Source: Strongylocentrotus purpuratus
Taxonomy: Eukaryota > Echinodermata > Echinoidea > Camarodonta > Strongylocentrotidae
Reading direction: 5' to 3'
Assembly: GCF_000002235.5 (NCBI RefSeq)
Contig: NW_022145599.1
Span: 24,078,879-24,142,878, forward strand
DNA length: 64,000 nucleotides
Positions 1 to 11,087 of this stretch are shown here, one piece after another (positions within the stretch are counted from its first letter, which is position 1; each line of letters begins with the position of its first letter). The notes beneath the pieces were generated by a model that ran no database searches, was not told the DNA's origin, and was given only the letters and a program-made list of their open reading frames with translations. A program made the translations under genes and the position numbers.

Positions 1-801
1 AAGGCTCATAATAATTTTAAATATTTTGCCATCAATCATATCATTTAAAGGGCAATTCAACCTTTGTAATATTTCATTTGTGTGTAAGCGAAAAATTCGA
101 AAATCAGAATGGTTGAAGATTGAAATTAAACCGACTATAATATAATTATAATTAGACAGTTATGTGTGTTTGAAATGTGAGATCACTAAAGATATATGAA
201 TTTAAAGTCAGCAATTTGGGTACTAGATTAATAATAATAATAATAACAATATTTATAAAGCGCAACATATCCATCTCTAGAGATGCTCAAGGCGCATACA
301 AATAATTTAAATTAATATTTAACATACTTAAGATTGTAATGTAGTTGTGGATAACTCCCATTTGTCATGTAGAAAAGTATGATAAATTTGTGTTTTTCTC
401 CTAAGCACCCTCTCCCGTTAGGCACTACTTAAAATATATTGTGGATAGCATATTATTAAAAGGTTCTTAAAAAAGAAAAAACTCTCCAGAGTCACAGATT
501 TTGAATTAAATTGACATTTTATTCATTCTTGTGTTAGAACAAATATGGAGAATCGCCCGGCACTTCATCATAGTGACATTACTGATTCTGCTACTTTGAG
601 GTACCATTCGTTTAATGATTACAGCTTTCAAAAGTTCACCATAGGTTCATTAGGGTGGGATTTTTCTTTAGAAAAGGACATTTTTATCATTACTTATGTT
701 GGTTTGTTGGTATTGAATGATGCATGTATTGTATATATTAAACAAAAAATTAGATAGTGACTTATATATTGACTTGGTTAAAATGTGGTTTCTTTTGATA
801 G
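1..801. other. Upstream flank or intron of the first gene
   Basis: No exon could be joined in phase to the exon that starts at 802. An AT-rich stretch; a candidate exon near 545-600 that ends before a GT does not have the phase needed by the next exon. It holds a dispersed repeat at about 222-300. Confidence 0.5.
222..300. repeat. Dispersed AAT-tailed 'AAGCGC' repeat
   Basis: A run of AAT triplets is followed by a TTTATAAAGCGC-like core and by CTCAAGGCGC. The same arrangement (AAT repeats, ATATAGCGCTC, AGCGCTTTACA) recurs near 26248-26385, so this is a dispersed repeat type and not unique sequence. Whether it is a SINE or a MITE cannot be decided here. Confidence 0.5.
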
Positions 802-3692
802 ATTTGAATGATACAGTCAAGGATGGTATACACTGGCCAATACTCTATGGTGTAGGTAAGTTGAAGGGGCATTGTTCTTTTTTGGGGGGCGGGGGGGGGG
901 GGGGGGGGGGACCTGTTCATCCGTGTATTTTGTAAGCAATGAAAACTAAATTACTCAGTTACTTTAGATATTTAATCAGATTTTTCAGGTTTCAAAGTTT
1001 TAAAGCAATAATTGTACTGTATCTTAATATGACGTGTCACAAATACCTTTTATGAGAGGTTGGGTGAGGGGTGAGGGGGAGGGGGGGGGGGGGTAGATAT
1101 CTGAATTTGTGAAATACATCTCTGAAAATTTCATCATGAGCTACCATATATAGTACCATTGTAGATTATGATTATGACCGACCATGGTCATACATTTCAA
1201 CAATTGACTTTGACAATTGGTATCAATTGGCATAAAAATATCTGGAGTTTTTTCTTAAAGAATGGTCAGTTTATTTACTCATAGATTCAAGTTCCATTCA
1301 CAAAAACTTACAATAGAACATAGGAATCTACTAACAGACTTTATATGGTATCAAAGTATCTATGGATTCAACTTGTATTACCCAAAATGTAGTTGTCTGA
1401 AGGTGATTTGAGTTATTTTTTAAAGAAATCGGGGGGGGGGGGGGGGATATGACATGTTTGGCAATAAGAGTATCAAAGATGGCTTTAATACTGGCAACAC
1501 TTTCAAGCCATGATTTACATTTGTACATATTACTGATACATGTTTTTCTTACACAGCCGTCAATGTCAAAAGCGGAGAGATCTTCCCAGCATCCTTTGCT
1601 AATAAGGGTCCTGACAAACCTTTGAGAAGCGTCTACACACTGTTTGGTAACCATCATGTAAGTCCACCATAAACTACTTCTCCATCTGTGTACTGTCAAA
1701 CCAGACACTTTTGTGTGCATAAATTGCTTGCAAAGTTCTCAAGTTTTCAGATTTGCAAAAGTTTCATGCCTCTAAATGATTCAATCATAATTGACACTAC
1801 ACTGAATTTTTTTAATTGGCAAAATTTATTGCTGTAAAGTTGCCGTTGTTTCCAAATCACAACAATTTCATAGCTCTTAAGGTTCGGCTTTTACCATACA
1901 CTGACAGGGGAATTCCACTTTAGCATCAACATTTTATTAAAAGTGGCAAAATGAGAGAAATAGAGAAACGGTTTTGAGAAGAACTTGTGATAAGAAAATG
2001 ATTTGAAGTGTTAAAAGTATTGATTAGTGAAACATAAATTGGCGACTCTTTATCTTATGGTTAAAATCTTTGGACATTTCAATGTTACGGTCACGAGACA
2101 TCAGATCCTGGCATTATTCCAAAGGTATGAATAACTCAATACAGTTTAGAATTTGAAATTTGTTTAATAATTCTGATGACAGCGTGTACCTATATAGTGT
2201 TGCAGCTACAGGGGGCATGTGTCTCCACCCCCTTCCCCAACAAAAAATTGAATTGTGAAAAGAGGAAGGGGTATAAAAGAGGAAAAAGGAGCGAAAGGAA
2301 GGGAAAAGGAAAGGGGACATGAAAAGATGATAGGACCCCCTTTCAAATCATCCCCCTCATCAAATGGCCTTCTTAATTCATATGTCATCCTCTTGGTAAA
2401 ATTGTGCACCCACCCCTCAATCCCTCAATGCCTTGGGATGTGTATGTCTAATAAATTCAGCTCATTCAAGATTTGCATGTCAAGTTAAGATTTTTATGCC
2501 TCCGCAACGTAGAATATATCTTGCATATACTTGAAGGCCACACCTCGCCATCGGAGGCATATTTTTTATTTCAAGAACCGATTGATGGATTCCCACCAAA
2601 CTCAGGTCATGCATGTATATTGCAAAGCCAATGAACTGATTAGATTTTTGGGGTCAGGAGGTCAAAGGTCACACAGCCCATTATGTATGCAAAAATAGTT
2701 TGTGATCGTGTTATCTCAAGAATTGATTGATGGATTTCGGTTAAATTTAGGTCATGCATGTATCTAGCAGAGCCAATGAACTGATTAGATTTTGGGGTCA
2801 CGAGGTCAAAGATCAAAGGGGTCATACATGTATAGGAAAAATAGCGTGTAATATTCTGGGAACCTGTTAATGGATTACAATCAACCTTTAATTTTAAAAA
2901 TTGCTTCTGTTTTGGTTTGTAAAATCGCTCTGTGGCGGAGGTATAATTTTTGAAGATCCATGTAGTTTCTTGATTTTCATCATTTTCTGTACAACTATTC
3001 TTTCACTTACAGATGCGTAATGTGTATGATCACAGTACTGGGCTTCACATGATCAGTCCGTTCACCTACAGGGCAATGCCTTACATTGGTAACTGGCTCC
3101 TTCAACCAGACTCGTTCATCAGAGAGGTGAGTTCACATCCCTTAGGACCTGTTCACACATGGGGCTGTAACGATTGCCCCCCCCCCCCAAAAAAAAAAAA
3201 ATAAACAAACAAAAAACAAAAAACAAAACAAAAAAACAAAACAAAAAAACAACGAAAAAACAAAAAAAACCCACCACAGACAAACTTTGTAAATGAATTG
3301 CAAGAAGCAATGGTTTGGCAAATCTTTACATACACTTATCTACTATCTACAATTTGTGCTGCAAATGAACCAAAAAATGTACAGCATTTGAATGTGGACT
3401 CATGATATTTTAGACTCAAGAGGCCAAAGGTTATGGTCATAATGGTAACATTGTGCTTGCTTGCTCCTCCATGCAGCACCTCTCCACATCACCGGAGGTT
3501 GAGCCTCCTTACTTTGAGGAGGGTATCCGGGATGCCATCCGATGGGTGACCAACCATCCCCACCCCACCCTCACCGTCTTTCCTGGCAATAAACCCAGGG
3601 TCTACACCAAGAACCAGCAAGGAGAGTGGATGGATTATTGCCCCCCGCAGACAGCTGATGATCTGTCGTCAACAATGCCAACATCGTCTTGA
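802..3692 (+). CDS. 3' part of an unrecognised protein-coding gene (four last exons)
   Basis: Four exons join in a single frame: 802-855, 1557-1657, 3013-3126 and 3477-3692 (stop TGA at 3690-3692). Every junction has AG/GT borders (for example TTTTGATAG before 802, GTAAGT after 855 and after 1657, GTGAGT after 3126). The phases agree: the first exon is entered after one base of a codon, the second carries two bases over, and the rest are phase 0. They give 160 C-terminal residues, including GIHWPILYGVAVNVKSGEIF, TLFGNHHMRNVYDHS, PYIGNWLLQPDSFIRE and PYFEEGIRDAIRWVTNHPHP. The tail before the stop is rich in S, T and P. The sequence is aromatic-rich, with no obvious membrane segment or signal peptide in the visible part. 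I do not recognise the family and give no function. The N-terminus is upstream of the window. The spacing of exons and clean splice sites make a real gene very likely. Confidence 0.8.
884..910. repeat. Poly-G tract following a T run
   Basis: T6 is followed by G6, one C and about twenty G. It is one of several T-then-G compound homopolymers in the window (see also 7112, 14728, 24513, 38867 and, on the other strand, 3177 and 13055). Confidence 0.9.
2495..2946. repeat. Hairpin-capped repeat with internal tandem units
   Basis: The left end is a stem-loop made from TATGCCTCCG (about 2497) and CGGAGGCATA (about 2552). The right end has the inverse GGCGGAGGTATAA near 2935. In between, units of about 140 bases repeat: AAGAACCGATTGATGGATT at about 2575, AAGAATTGATTGATGGATT at about 2711, and a weaker third copy near 2853. 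Each is followed by GGTCATGCATGTAT and GGTCAAAG-type motifs. It lies in the intron before exon 3013 of the first gene. A related end is seen at 8560-8605. Confidence 0.65.
3177..3279. repeat. C(n)A(n) homopolymer and A-rich simple repeat
   Basis: A C10 run passes directly into an A13 run and then into an AAAC-type low-complexity tract. It sits about 50 bases after the donor at 3127 in an intron of the first gene. Confidence 0.85.
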
Positions 3693-5460
3693 TAGCAACG
3701 GTGTAAGTTTGCTGCAGTGATGTGAAATCACATTCTGTTGTACTTGGAACTCTCCAATGTGTAGTTTGTCTGTTACAAGGTATATTTATTGAAATATGTA
3801 TATTTGAATTATGTATTTGAAGTTAGACCAAAACCATTGTGCTTGTGTGTAAATTAGGCGTCATCAAGTATGTTTATGATAGAATATGCAAAATGGAATA
3901 TATGATCATACTTGCTTGAGATCTTTTGTGAATGTATAAGCTCATATAGGAGTCAAAATACATGTATAAGCAAATCAATATCTAAACTTGATTATTCAGT
4001 AGTGAACTGATAAAGCTTGATGTGGAAATGAAATAGATATCAGTCTACAGATCAGTTTTATCATCCATGTAATAATGATATTCATCTTGACAATAATTAT
4101 ATTTATGACAATGGACAAATCAGATATCCTTTAAATAATTCTAAAGATATGCATTAATGAACTAATAAGAGATAAAAAATACTTTGTCTAAAGGCCAAAC
4201 TAATAATGTGGAAATGCATGTATACATGTATGTAGGCCATAATTGTAGACTGGATAAGTATCTATATGCCATGTGAATGCTGTAACTTGAATGTGTGTGC
4301 TGAAGCAAAATGAAAAGTATAAACAAACAAAATGCATGAAAAGAAATATTTAGGTGAGTACCAGCAGTGGGGATATATATGCAATATAAGGCATTTTCTC
4401 AGAAACGCAGAGTGTGTGGATTGCTAGGTAATAAATATGTGCATAGTGTGTGACTTAACTACTGTATATCATCAAAGAAAGAAGGAAATCATTGCATGTT
4501 ATTACCAGAAATATGTGATTGTTGTAATAATATATTACGCGGCTGTCAAATTGCATTTATATAACCGATGTTGTCATCTTGTGAGACTTGTGTGAAACAC
4601 ATCTTGAGCAGTATACTGGTGTATGTATATTTTGCCTCATATATTTTCATTAACAACAAAAAGTATGTATACCGGTACCGTTAATTGTATCAATGCATGT
4701 TAGACACAGTCAAACTGTGGATAATTTACAGTAAGAAAGCTAGGTGCTGCATTGTTTTAGAGTCAGAAGAAAGTAACGTTTCATGCTGTTTGAATTTGAC
4801 TTGAGCTATGTCTTGTAATGAGACACAATTATTCTTAATCAACTGCAAATCATCCAATTATTTGTGAATTTATTTGAAATTGAGTTAGGAACGGTCCATT
4901 TTGATACATGGTAACACTGGTTGAAAACCAAAAATTTCTTTACATCAATTGAAACTTCTACCAGGAAGCCTAACATTCAGCGCTAATGTCCCAATGGCGC
5001 ACTGATGAATATTAATAAGTCGGAATGAGTCAGGAGAGCTGAGATATTGGACCAATGATGTCTCTGCCCTACAAGCAGTAGATGGCAGGATTAAATCCCA
5101 CTGGTTCCAAGATTTTGTTCTAATTCTGACTTTTTTTTAATTACAAGATCGAGTACCTATGCGATCTTTATTTACTGGGTGCAAGCCAAAAATCTAATTA
5201 CAGCAAGTGGTAACACAGCTAGACAGGGCTCCGATAACAGTATATGCTATTATGCAGCAACAACCTGTGTAGAAAGGCCAGCTGCATCCACATGTTATGG
5301 CTCTGTGGAAGCAGATTCATGTGTTACAATGTTAGAATAGCATGTAGCCCATTGATGATCTTAATACACAGGTTTCAGATGTATGGTGGCTTCTTGGTAG
5401 AGCAGTGTGCACATATCTGGGAGGTACTGTACCAGGCTGCTGGCCTACAATGTACATTGC
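3693..5460. other. 3' UTR and intergenic sequence of the first gene
   Basis: AT-rich sequence after the stop at 3692. Several AATAAA-like hexamers occur, so the cleavage site cannot be fixed. No further exon with matching splice sites was seen. Confidence 0.5.
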
Positions 5461-5636
5461 AGTTAAACCTGTCTATAAAGGCCACTCAGGGGAAACAGAA
5501 AAAGTGGCCACTATAGACAGGTGGCATTCCTATGCAGGTTCTACAACACACACTTGTTTCTAAAGGGAGACAAGATGTCATTATAGACAGGTGGCCTTTA
5601 AAGAGTTGTGAACACTATTAAAGACAGGTTTGACTA
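5461..5636. mobile_element. MITE with AGT(C/T)AAACCTGTC ends, copy 1
   Basis: It begins AGTTAAACCTGTCTATAAAG and ends ACAGGTTTGACT, an imperfect terminal inverted repeat. Internal copies of TATAGACAGGTGGC repeat the same words in the opposite sense. Related copies are at 7371-7523, 53995-54158 and, much decayed, 49058-49468. Confidence 0.7.
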
Positions 5637-5753
5637 TATGTCATCAGCCAAGAGCCAGATGGGTATTACCGTAACTCCATTTAAAGCGTAAATCCTTTAC
5701 ACTCTTCTGGATTACTAATTGACATAGGCATGCATGTAGTTATTTATCTCTCT

Positions 5754-5985
5754 GAGGCTGTTCACACCGCAATGAGATAGCGCGGTCTATCGTAGCACCC
5801 CCTTTTTTCCAGCGCGCGCTAGACCGCGCTCTCTCTCGTGGACCACCCCCAAGAGGTGCTCCAGTGGCACGCCGTTTTGGCTCGCCGTGGCTCGCTGTTG
5901 GGCGGACCAAAACGACGTTGTACCTCCCACACCGCAGAGATAGCGCGGTCTAGCGCGCGCTCTCTCTGCCGGTGTGAACAGCCTC
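5754..5985. mobile_element. GC-rich MITE with GAGGCTGTTCACACCG ends
   Basis: A perfect 16-base terminal inverted repeat (5754-5769 and 5970-5985) encloses a GC-rich core, unlike its AT-rich surroundings. The word GAGATAGCGCGGTCTA occurs next to each end, and a complementary AGCGCGCGCTAGACCGCGCT lies inside, so the single strand can fold strongly. No coding capacity. No convincing target duplication was found. Confidence 0.8.
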
Positions 5986-6545
5986 TCTGTCTCCTATAAA
6001 TCTTTTAAATTTGTACCTTAATATACAACTCATCTTGAAATGTGAAGCACAAAAATGCTCTTGATATAGACCTTATTTCATACTATGCTGCATAGAGGGA
6101 TTGTTATGTTCATGTTGAAAGGAAATTGTTAGTACTGTACTCCCTCTTTCAACTACATCTATTGGTAGTATCTTCCAAATTCATGTTATTTGTTAGTAGT
6201 TTTTAGCATAACTGCAACTTATACGTACCGTACAGTATATGTTTATTTTATTTTCCAGGCTGACGGTGTGTCATCGCTGGTTTCATTGCTTTCTTTTTGT
6301 GGTATTTGAAGTTGTGTTGTGAGAACTGTCCAACCAGAAATCTTTTTTTATTTTGATACAATTTATTCTCAGAGCTCATCTGAAAATGAATTTGAGAAGG
6401 GTCCACTGCCTGACCAAAAAATGAAACCATTTATTTGGTCTTATCTAGATTTTCACAGACTTATTTTCACCCAAACCATGCCTTAGAATCCAAAACTATT
6501 GAACAAGAACTCTCTTTCAGATATTCAGTTGTGCTATGGGCTTAA

Positions 6546-6931
6546 AGATGAAGTTGAGTTATGGTCATGCGATTGCATTGTGAAAGAAACGGTGTGGAAC
6601 CCACCAGAAAAGGTTGATCATCTAGCATATAAGAATGTGTTTGTATTGCAAGGTTCTGGAATCATCAAAATGATAAGAAATGTGGCCAAGTCTTGGTAAA
6701 GTTACAAACACTTGCACAGAAAGATGTATATGGGACTACACGAACACGTGGCGTAAAAAGCCGGCCCCCCGATTTTTACGATGTTACATGCATATTTAGA
6801 ATATGAAGGCATTTGAAGAGCCAAGCTTTTGAGGGAACATGTCTTAACTGATGTTCTTCCACACTTGCATAATAAGAATGAGTAATGCTCACAAATTATT
6901 TTTCACCTCTTCCCAGAACTCAACCTTCTCT
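6546..6931 (+). mobile_element. TTAA-flanked MITE, copy 1
   Basis: TTAA (6542-6545 and 6932-6935) flanks a 386-base element that begins AGATGAAGTTGAG and ends CTCAACCTTCTCT, an imperfect inverted repeat. Two further near-full copies lie at 18762-19155 and 57524-57909, and a 3'-truncated one at 42765-42949, all in the same orientation. TTAA targets are used by piggyBac and Kolobok transposons; which one mobilised this family is not visible. The short reading frames in it are not conserved between copies. Confidence 0.85.
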
Positions 6932-7111
6932 TTAATATTATTATAACCTGCTTTATAGAGCCAAGACCAGTTGGGCATTTCTGACTTGAATACCCAACCA
7001 TTTTGAAGTACAAATTTGCATATTCAAACAGGAAGATTTATGTGGCTTTGTGTTAGTTGTATTTCACTTCTACCTGTGAAAGTTATTATTATTTTTCATT
7101 TTTCATTTTTC

Positions 7112-7146
7112 ATTTTTTTTTTTTTTTTTGGGGGGGGGGGGGGGGG
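7112..7146. repeat. T(n)G(n) compound homopolymer
   Basis: About eighteen T are followed directly by about seventeen G, preceded by repeated TTTTTCAT units. Confidence 0.9.
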
Positions 7147-7370
7147 ATTTGAAGATAATCAAAAACTGGTTTAATTTGCATGTGTGTTGTGCAACAATTA
7201 GTCAAGAATCGCCAATCATGATCTTATTAAATTTGTGGATTCATAGCTTATTTTGTTGATTAATTTTCATGTAAACTTTGTCATTATTAATGAGATTTTA
7301 TTGTTCATCATTAAATGAATACAATTTGATATTGTCATAGGCACTCACACTTATCTCATTTTTATGGTAA

Positions 7371-7523
7371 AGTCAAACCTGCTTTAATGACCAATTGTTT
7401 ACAAAGACCACATTTTTTGTTTCCCTGGAATTGGTTTCTCATTGAAACATGTACTAAATGTATCTGTCTACTAAGACCACTTTTTGTGTTTCCCTTGGGC
7501 GGTCGCTATAGACAGGTTTGACT
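7371..7523. mobile_element. MITE with AGTCAAACCTG ends, copy 2
   Basis: Begins AGTCAAACCTGCTTTAATGA and ends GACAGGTTTGACT. Same family as 5461-5636; the internal word AAGACCAC is repeated. Confidence 0.7.
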
Positions 7524-8469
7524 GTAGTCAGAAACTTTGTTGATTTTAGTTTTAAAATTGTTTACGTTAAATCTTCATTTGTCAAAAATATATTTCATTA
7601 TTCTCAATTTTATGAATTTGTTCGTGGTCAACATGTATTGTAGACTATTATATCATTCTTTCATTATTGTACATTAGTAGAATCATATGCAACAGGATAA
7701 TTAATTGATTTATTAATCAAATTATGCAATTGATGTCTAGTGAATTGAAAGTCGGGTTCTATTGGTTTCTTCTTATAAATGCCTTCCATGCTTGCCTTTG
7801 TATATTTATAAATTTTGCTTCTCAAAATCATATATTTTTCAAATCATGAGATGCGACTAGAGCTGTTTCCTAGAAACCTTACTTTTTAGTCAATCATTAT
7901 TTTGAATACTGTTGCACGTATTCATTTATCATGATACTGGCAAATAATTACTAGTTGCGGGGAATTATAATAATATGTCGATTTGTTAAATGACATGCCA
8001 CTTGGATCAACTATCTATAGAGAATGATCACAAGCCAAATAATCTCTCTACAACTTTGAGTGCTATATACAGGAACCCACTATTATTATTATTGAAGGTG
8101 AGATTGTGGTAGACATGTTGATGTACCCAGGCATATTCATGGAAGTTGACTGACCAATGCAGAGTTAAAACTCCTGAGGGTAGTGGGTGTTTGTTGTTGT
8201 CTACTGACAATTTTGGGGGTGCTTGGTCCCCTTATGGAAAAAATGTCAATAAATTTAATTTTGATGGTTGAGTTGGCAAACATGATCTTACTCCTAAATC
8301 TAGAAAAATATATGTAGGAAACAAGTGATAATGGATGAGTATAAGTTGTAAGGAGTGCTTCTTTGTCTTTCACGATATAAATTCGCATGAATAAAAGTAT
8401 GAATAGCTATTGCAAATTATCTTGGAAATGCCTCATCTGTTATTTTGTGATAATCCCTACATTAGAAAA

Positions 8470-8605
8470 AAGTTTGGCGGGAATTCATCGATTGGTTCTT
8501 GAGATAACGCTATCACAAGAACGGCACGTACGGACATACGTACAGCTGTACGGACGGACAACCAAAAAACTTAATGCCTCCGGCTAATTTGCAGCAGAGG
8601 CATAA
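8470..8605. repeat. End of a hairpin-capped repeat
   Basis: Words for a damaged tandem unit (GGTTCTTGAGATAACG, GGACGGACAACC) lead into TTAATGCCTCCGG and AGAGGCATAAAA, an imperfect stem-loop like the cap of the element at 2495-2946. Only one end is evident here. Confidence 0.5.
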
Positions 8606-9483
8606 AAAGCCCTACCCATTGCCAACATTCTAAGCTAATTTATTTGGCTTTGAATAATTTAGTATTATTGTTTTCAAGCAAAAAACAAACAAACTTGTAT
8701 TGTTAATACAATCCAAACATTTAAATTGCACAGTATAAGAGAACTGGGAGATACACAAATGTGACAACTACAAATAATATACACAAATCTTTGCTTGAAA
8801 ATAATTGGCACTGATCATAATTTATTCTTGTCAAAATATACACAAAAATTCAAAATGAAACACATTTTCATTTTAATATAGTGAATACATGAATATTTTC
8901 ATGCAATTTATGATGTCATTACAACCCCATGCAATCACTGACTGTCTTGGTGATGTCAGATATTTGTTGAATATCCATATAAGTACACATATTACAATAA
9001 ACATACTTACATGTATGTCCAATCTGACCCATCACTACTACTAACATGTATTGCACAAAATGTCCTTGCAAGAAAAAAATCATACTGCATATTAGAGTAC
9101 TACCAAGTACATTGTGGCCACGGAAAAGACTTTACCATGTAACATAGCTAAAGAAAGTGATAAAATACTGCATGCAATTTATCGATATCTACTATGCCTC
9201 TTGAATTTGGAATGGTCAACAGTAAAAAGAAGATGGTCAAAACACTAAACGAATATGCACTAACATGATGCTCTTAAATGAAATAATCAAATTCTCTACC
9301 ACTAAAATTAGAACAATAAACAAATTAAAAAAGAAAAAAGCAAATTTCTCCACATCCATAATCTCTTCAGTGGAAATATCAATTTAAATAACTTGTCTAG
9401 TCTATAAAATACAAAATTGGCAAAGATTAAGCATTTTGTCAAGTAACATGGTATGATGTTTGAAGGTTTGCATGGTGGTATGA
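8606..9483. other. Intergenic AT-rich sequence
   Basis: No exon, RNA gene or repeat could be supported here. Confidence 0.5.
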
Positions 9484-9869
9484 ATAATCGCGGTAGAGGT
9501 TTACGGTACACCATGTGCTTTCCCCCAAGTCCGCACTCACGCCATTATAAGGACCGCCGCACGCCTAGCGAACACTCACTCCTGAAGACGGACAGTCAAC
9601 CTGTCCGAAACGTCGAGTCTACTCTCCTGCTCCTGCTCTGCAACTCTACTCAACTCTCCAACTCAATCCAGTCTTCTACTCAAACCTCTCATCCTGTCTA
9701 CAACTTTCTGGTTTACAGTCCTTTTCAGGACTATACTCACTTCCGAAAGATACTCTTCCTTCCAACCTCCACTTTCTCGCCTTTCCATTTCACTTCTATT
9801 TTCTATCCACTTTCCTTAGTCCTTCTAGGACTTTACACATGGTGTACCGTAAACCTCTACCGCGATTAT
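9484..9869. mobile_element. Non-autonomous element with 34-bp perfect inverted repeats
   Basis: Positions 9484-9517 (starting ATAATCGCGGTAGAGG) and 9836-9869 are perfect inverse copies, enclosing a pyrimidine-rich 318-base interior. Identity of the arms suggests a young insertion or gene conversion. Inside, 9582-9618 reads CTGAAGA, a 6-bp stem (GGACAG / CTGTCC) and GAAACGTC, which resembles a hammerhead ribozyme core. An AGTCC..AGGACT inverted word appears twice near the right end. A 148-codon open frame runs across it but enters and leaves through the inverted repeats, so it is not taken as a gene. Confidence 0.8.
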
Positions 9870-10215
9870 AACATGTATGATTCGACTGTAGTACAATGAG
9901 AAATAAAATTGTGGAATGAAATCATTCTTCTCACCTCTCTAAGGCACAGGATTCATCTCCATCATTATTTTCATTTCAAAATTTTGTTTAGTTACATGTA
10001 TTCTATTTAAAAAAAAAAATATCAACTGATCCTATAGTATATGCGAGAAAAAAACACAGCTCACCCAACTAGCCCTAGATTGCATAACAACTGCTAATAG
10101 AAGAGAGAAAGAGGCGATATCTTTAGGTATTTCTATCAAAGCATCCAAAACCTCAACACTTTTGCTCTAATATACATGTAGTTGGTCCACCAGGGTCAGA
10201 ACTCAGAAGGCCTGG

Positions 10216-10503
10216 AGGTGTTTCACAAAGATCTTAAGTTGAACTTGTCTCTAAGTTGGACTTAATAATTATGGAAAGCCGTTAGCATCTATGAAAATAT
10301 TTTGCAAAAGCTATTTTAAAAGGCATCAAATGTTAATTCAAATCATTCATATTTTCTATTATCAAGGAAATGACATGTTCTTGATGTAGAATTTATAAAA
10401 AGAATGTATAAAAAGTTTATAAGGCTACAAATGGCTCTCCATAACTTTTAAGTCCAACTTAGAGTTAAGTTTGACTTAGGATCTTTGTGAAACACCCCCC
10501 CCC
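10216..10503. mobile_element. MITE with GGTGTTTCACAAAGATC ends, copy 1
   Basis: Starts GGTGTTTCACAAAGATCTTA and ends GGATCTTTGTGAAACACC, with secondary words AAGTTGGACTTA and TAAGTCCAACTTA extending the inverted repeat. A second copy in the opposite orientation lies at 12434-12737. It lies just downstream of the OGFOD3 stop, so it may fall inside a long 3' UTR. Confidence 0.8.
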
Positions 10504-10849
10504 ATTAAGTCTTGACTTTCACTTTCATATGTCAAGTAAATGAAATATGGTTCCGGACATTGAAGGTATGGAAGTCAAGAATATCACATTATTCTAAACA
10601 ACTCTACTTAACTGAGGAGAAAACAGAGGTTGTATGACACTCACTCTTATGACAACTGCTCCATGTCAATGTAATATTAATCAGTAAATAGAGGTCAGTA
10701 ACATCTTCACATCTAAATGTCAATTATTAGACAAACATATGGCACAAAATATGTATGCAAATAGAATATGTGCCAAGGTAAAAAAGTATGAAGTCCATAC
10801 AAATTTAGCAACATAATTAGAAGAATGAAAGAAGAGATGGTGATTAGAA

Positions 10850-10884
10850 TGGGGAGGGGGAGGGGGAGGGGGGGGGGTGGGGGG
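10850..10884. repeat. G-rich simple repeat
   Basis: A GGGGGA-type tract merging into a G run. Low complexity only. Confidence 0.85.
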
Positions 10885-11041
10885 ATGGCATACTGTCTGT
10901 TTAGAGTCAAAAGGGCATCGACTCAGGGTCAAATCATATGAGTTTATACCCTTTCTGGCTTCAAGAAGATGATATGAAAAGACTTCTTCATTTATAATAA
11001 TAATAAGGATAAAAAATACCCAGCTACTGAGCCCCAGGCGA

Positions 11042-11047
11042 TTTATT
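11042..11047 (-). promoter_or_regulatory. Candidate polyadenylation signal of OGFOD3
   Basis: AATAAA on the minus strand, about 40 bases after the stop codon at 11088. It is the first canonical signal; use is not proven and a longer 3' UTR is possible. Confidence 0.4.
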
Positions 11048-11087
11048 GCTTTCGGTGAGTTGTAAGGTCATGTGATTGGTCAGATGA

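Larger units (their letters stand above)
6932..8386. other. Intergenic AT-rich sequence
   Basis: Contains the T(n)G(n) tract at 7112-7146 and a MITE at 7371-7523. Otherwise nothing gene-like is seen. Confidence 0.5.

Noticed and set aside
1331-1720. 129-codon minus-strand frame
   Set aside because: It lies opposite the exon 1557-1657 of the plus-strand gene and runs through a poly-G tract.
9453-9899. 148-codon open frame
   Set aside because: It spans a non-autonomous inverted-repeat element, beginning and ending outside it; the low-complexity Ser/Thr/Leu composition follows the pyrimidine-rich DNA.
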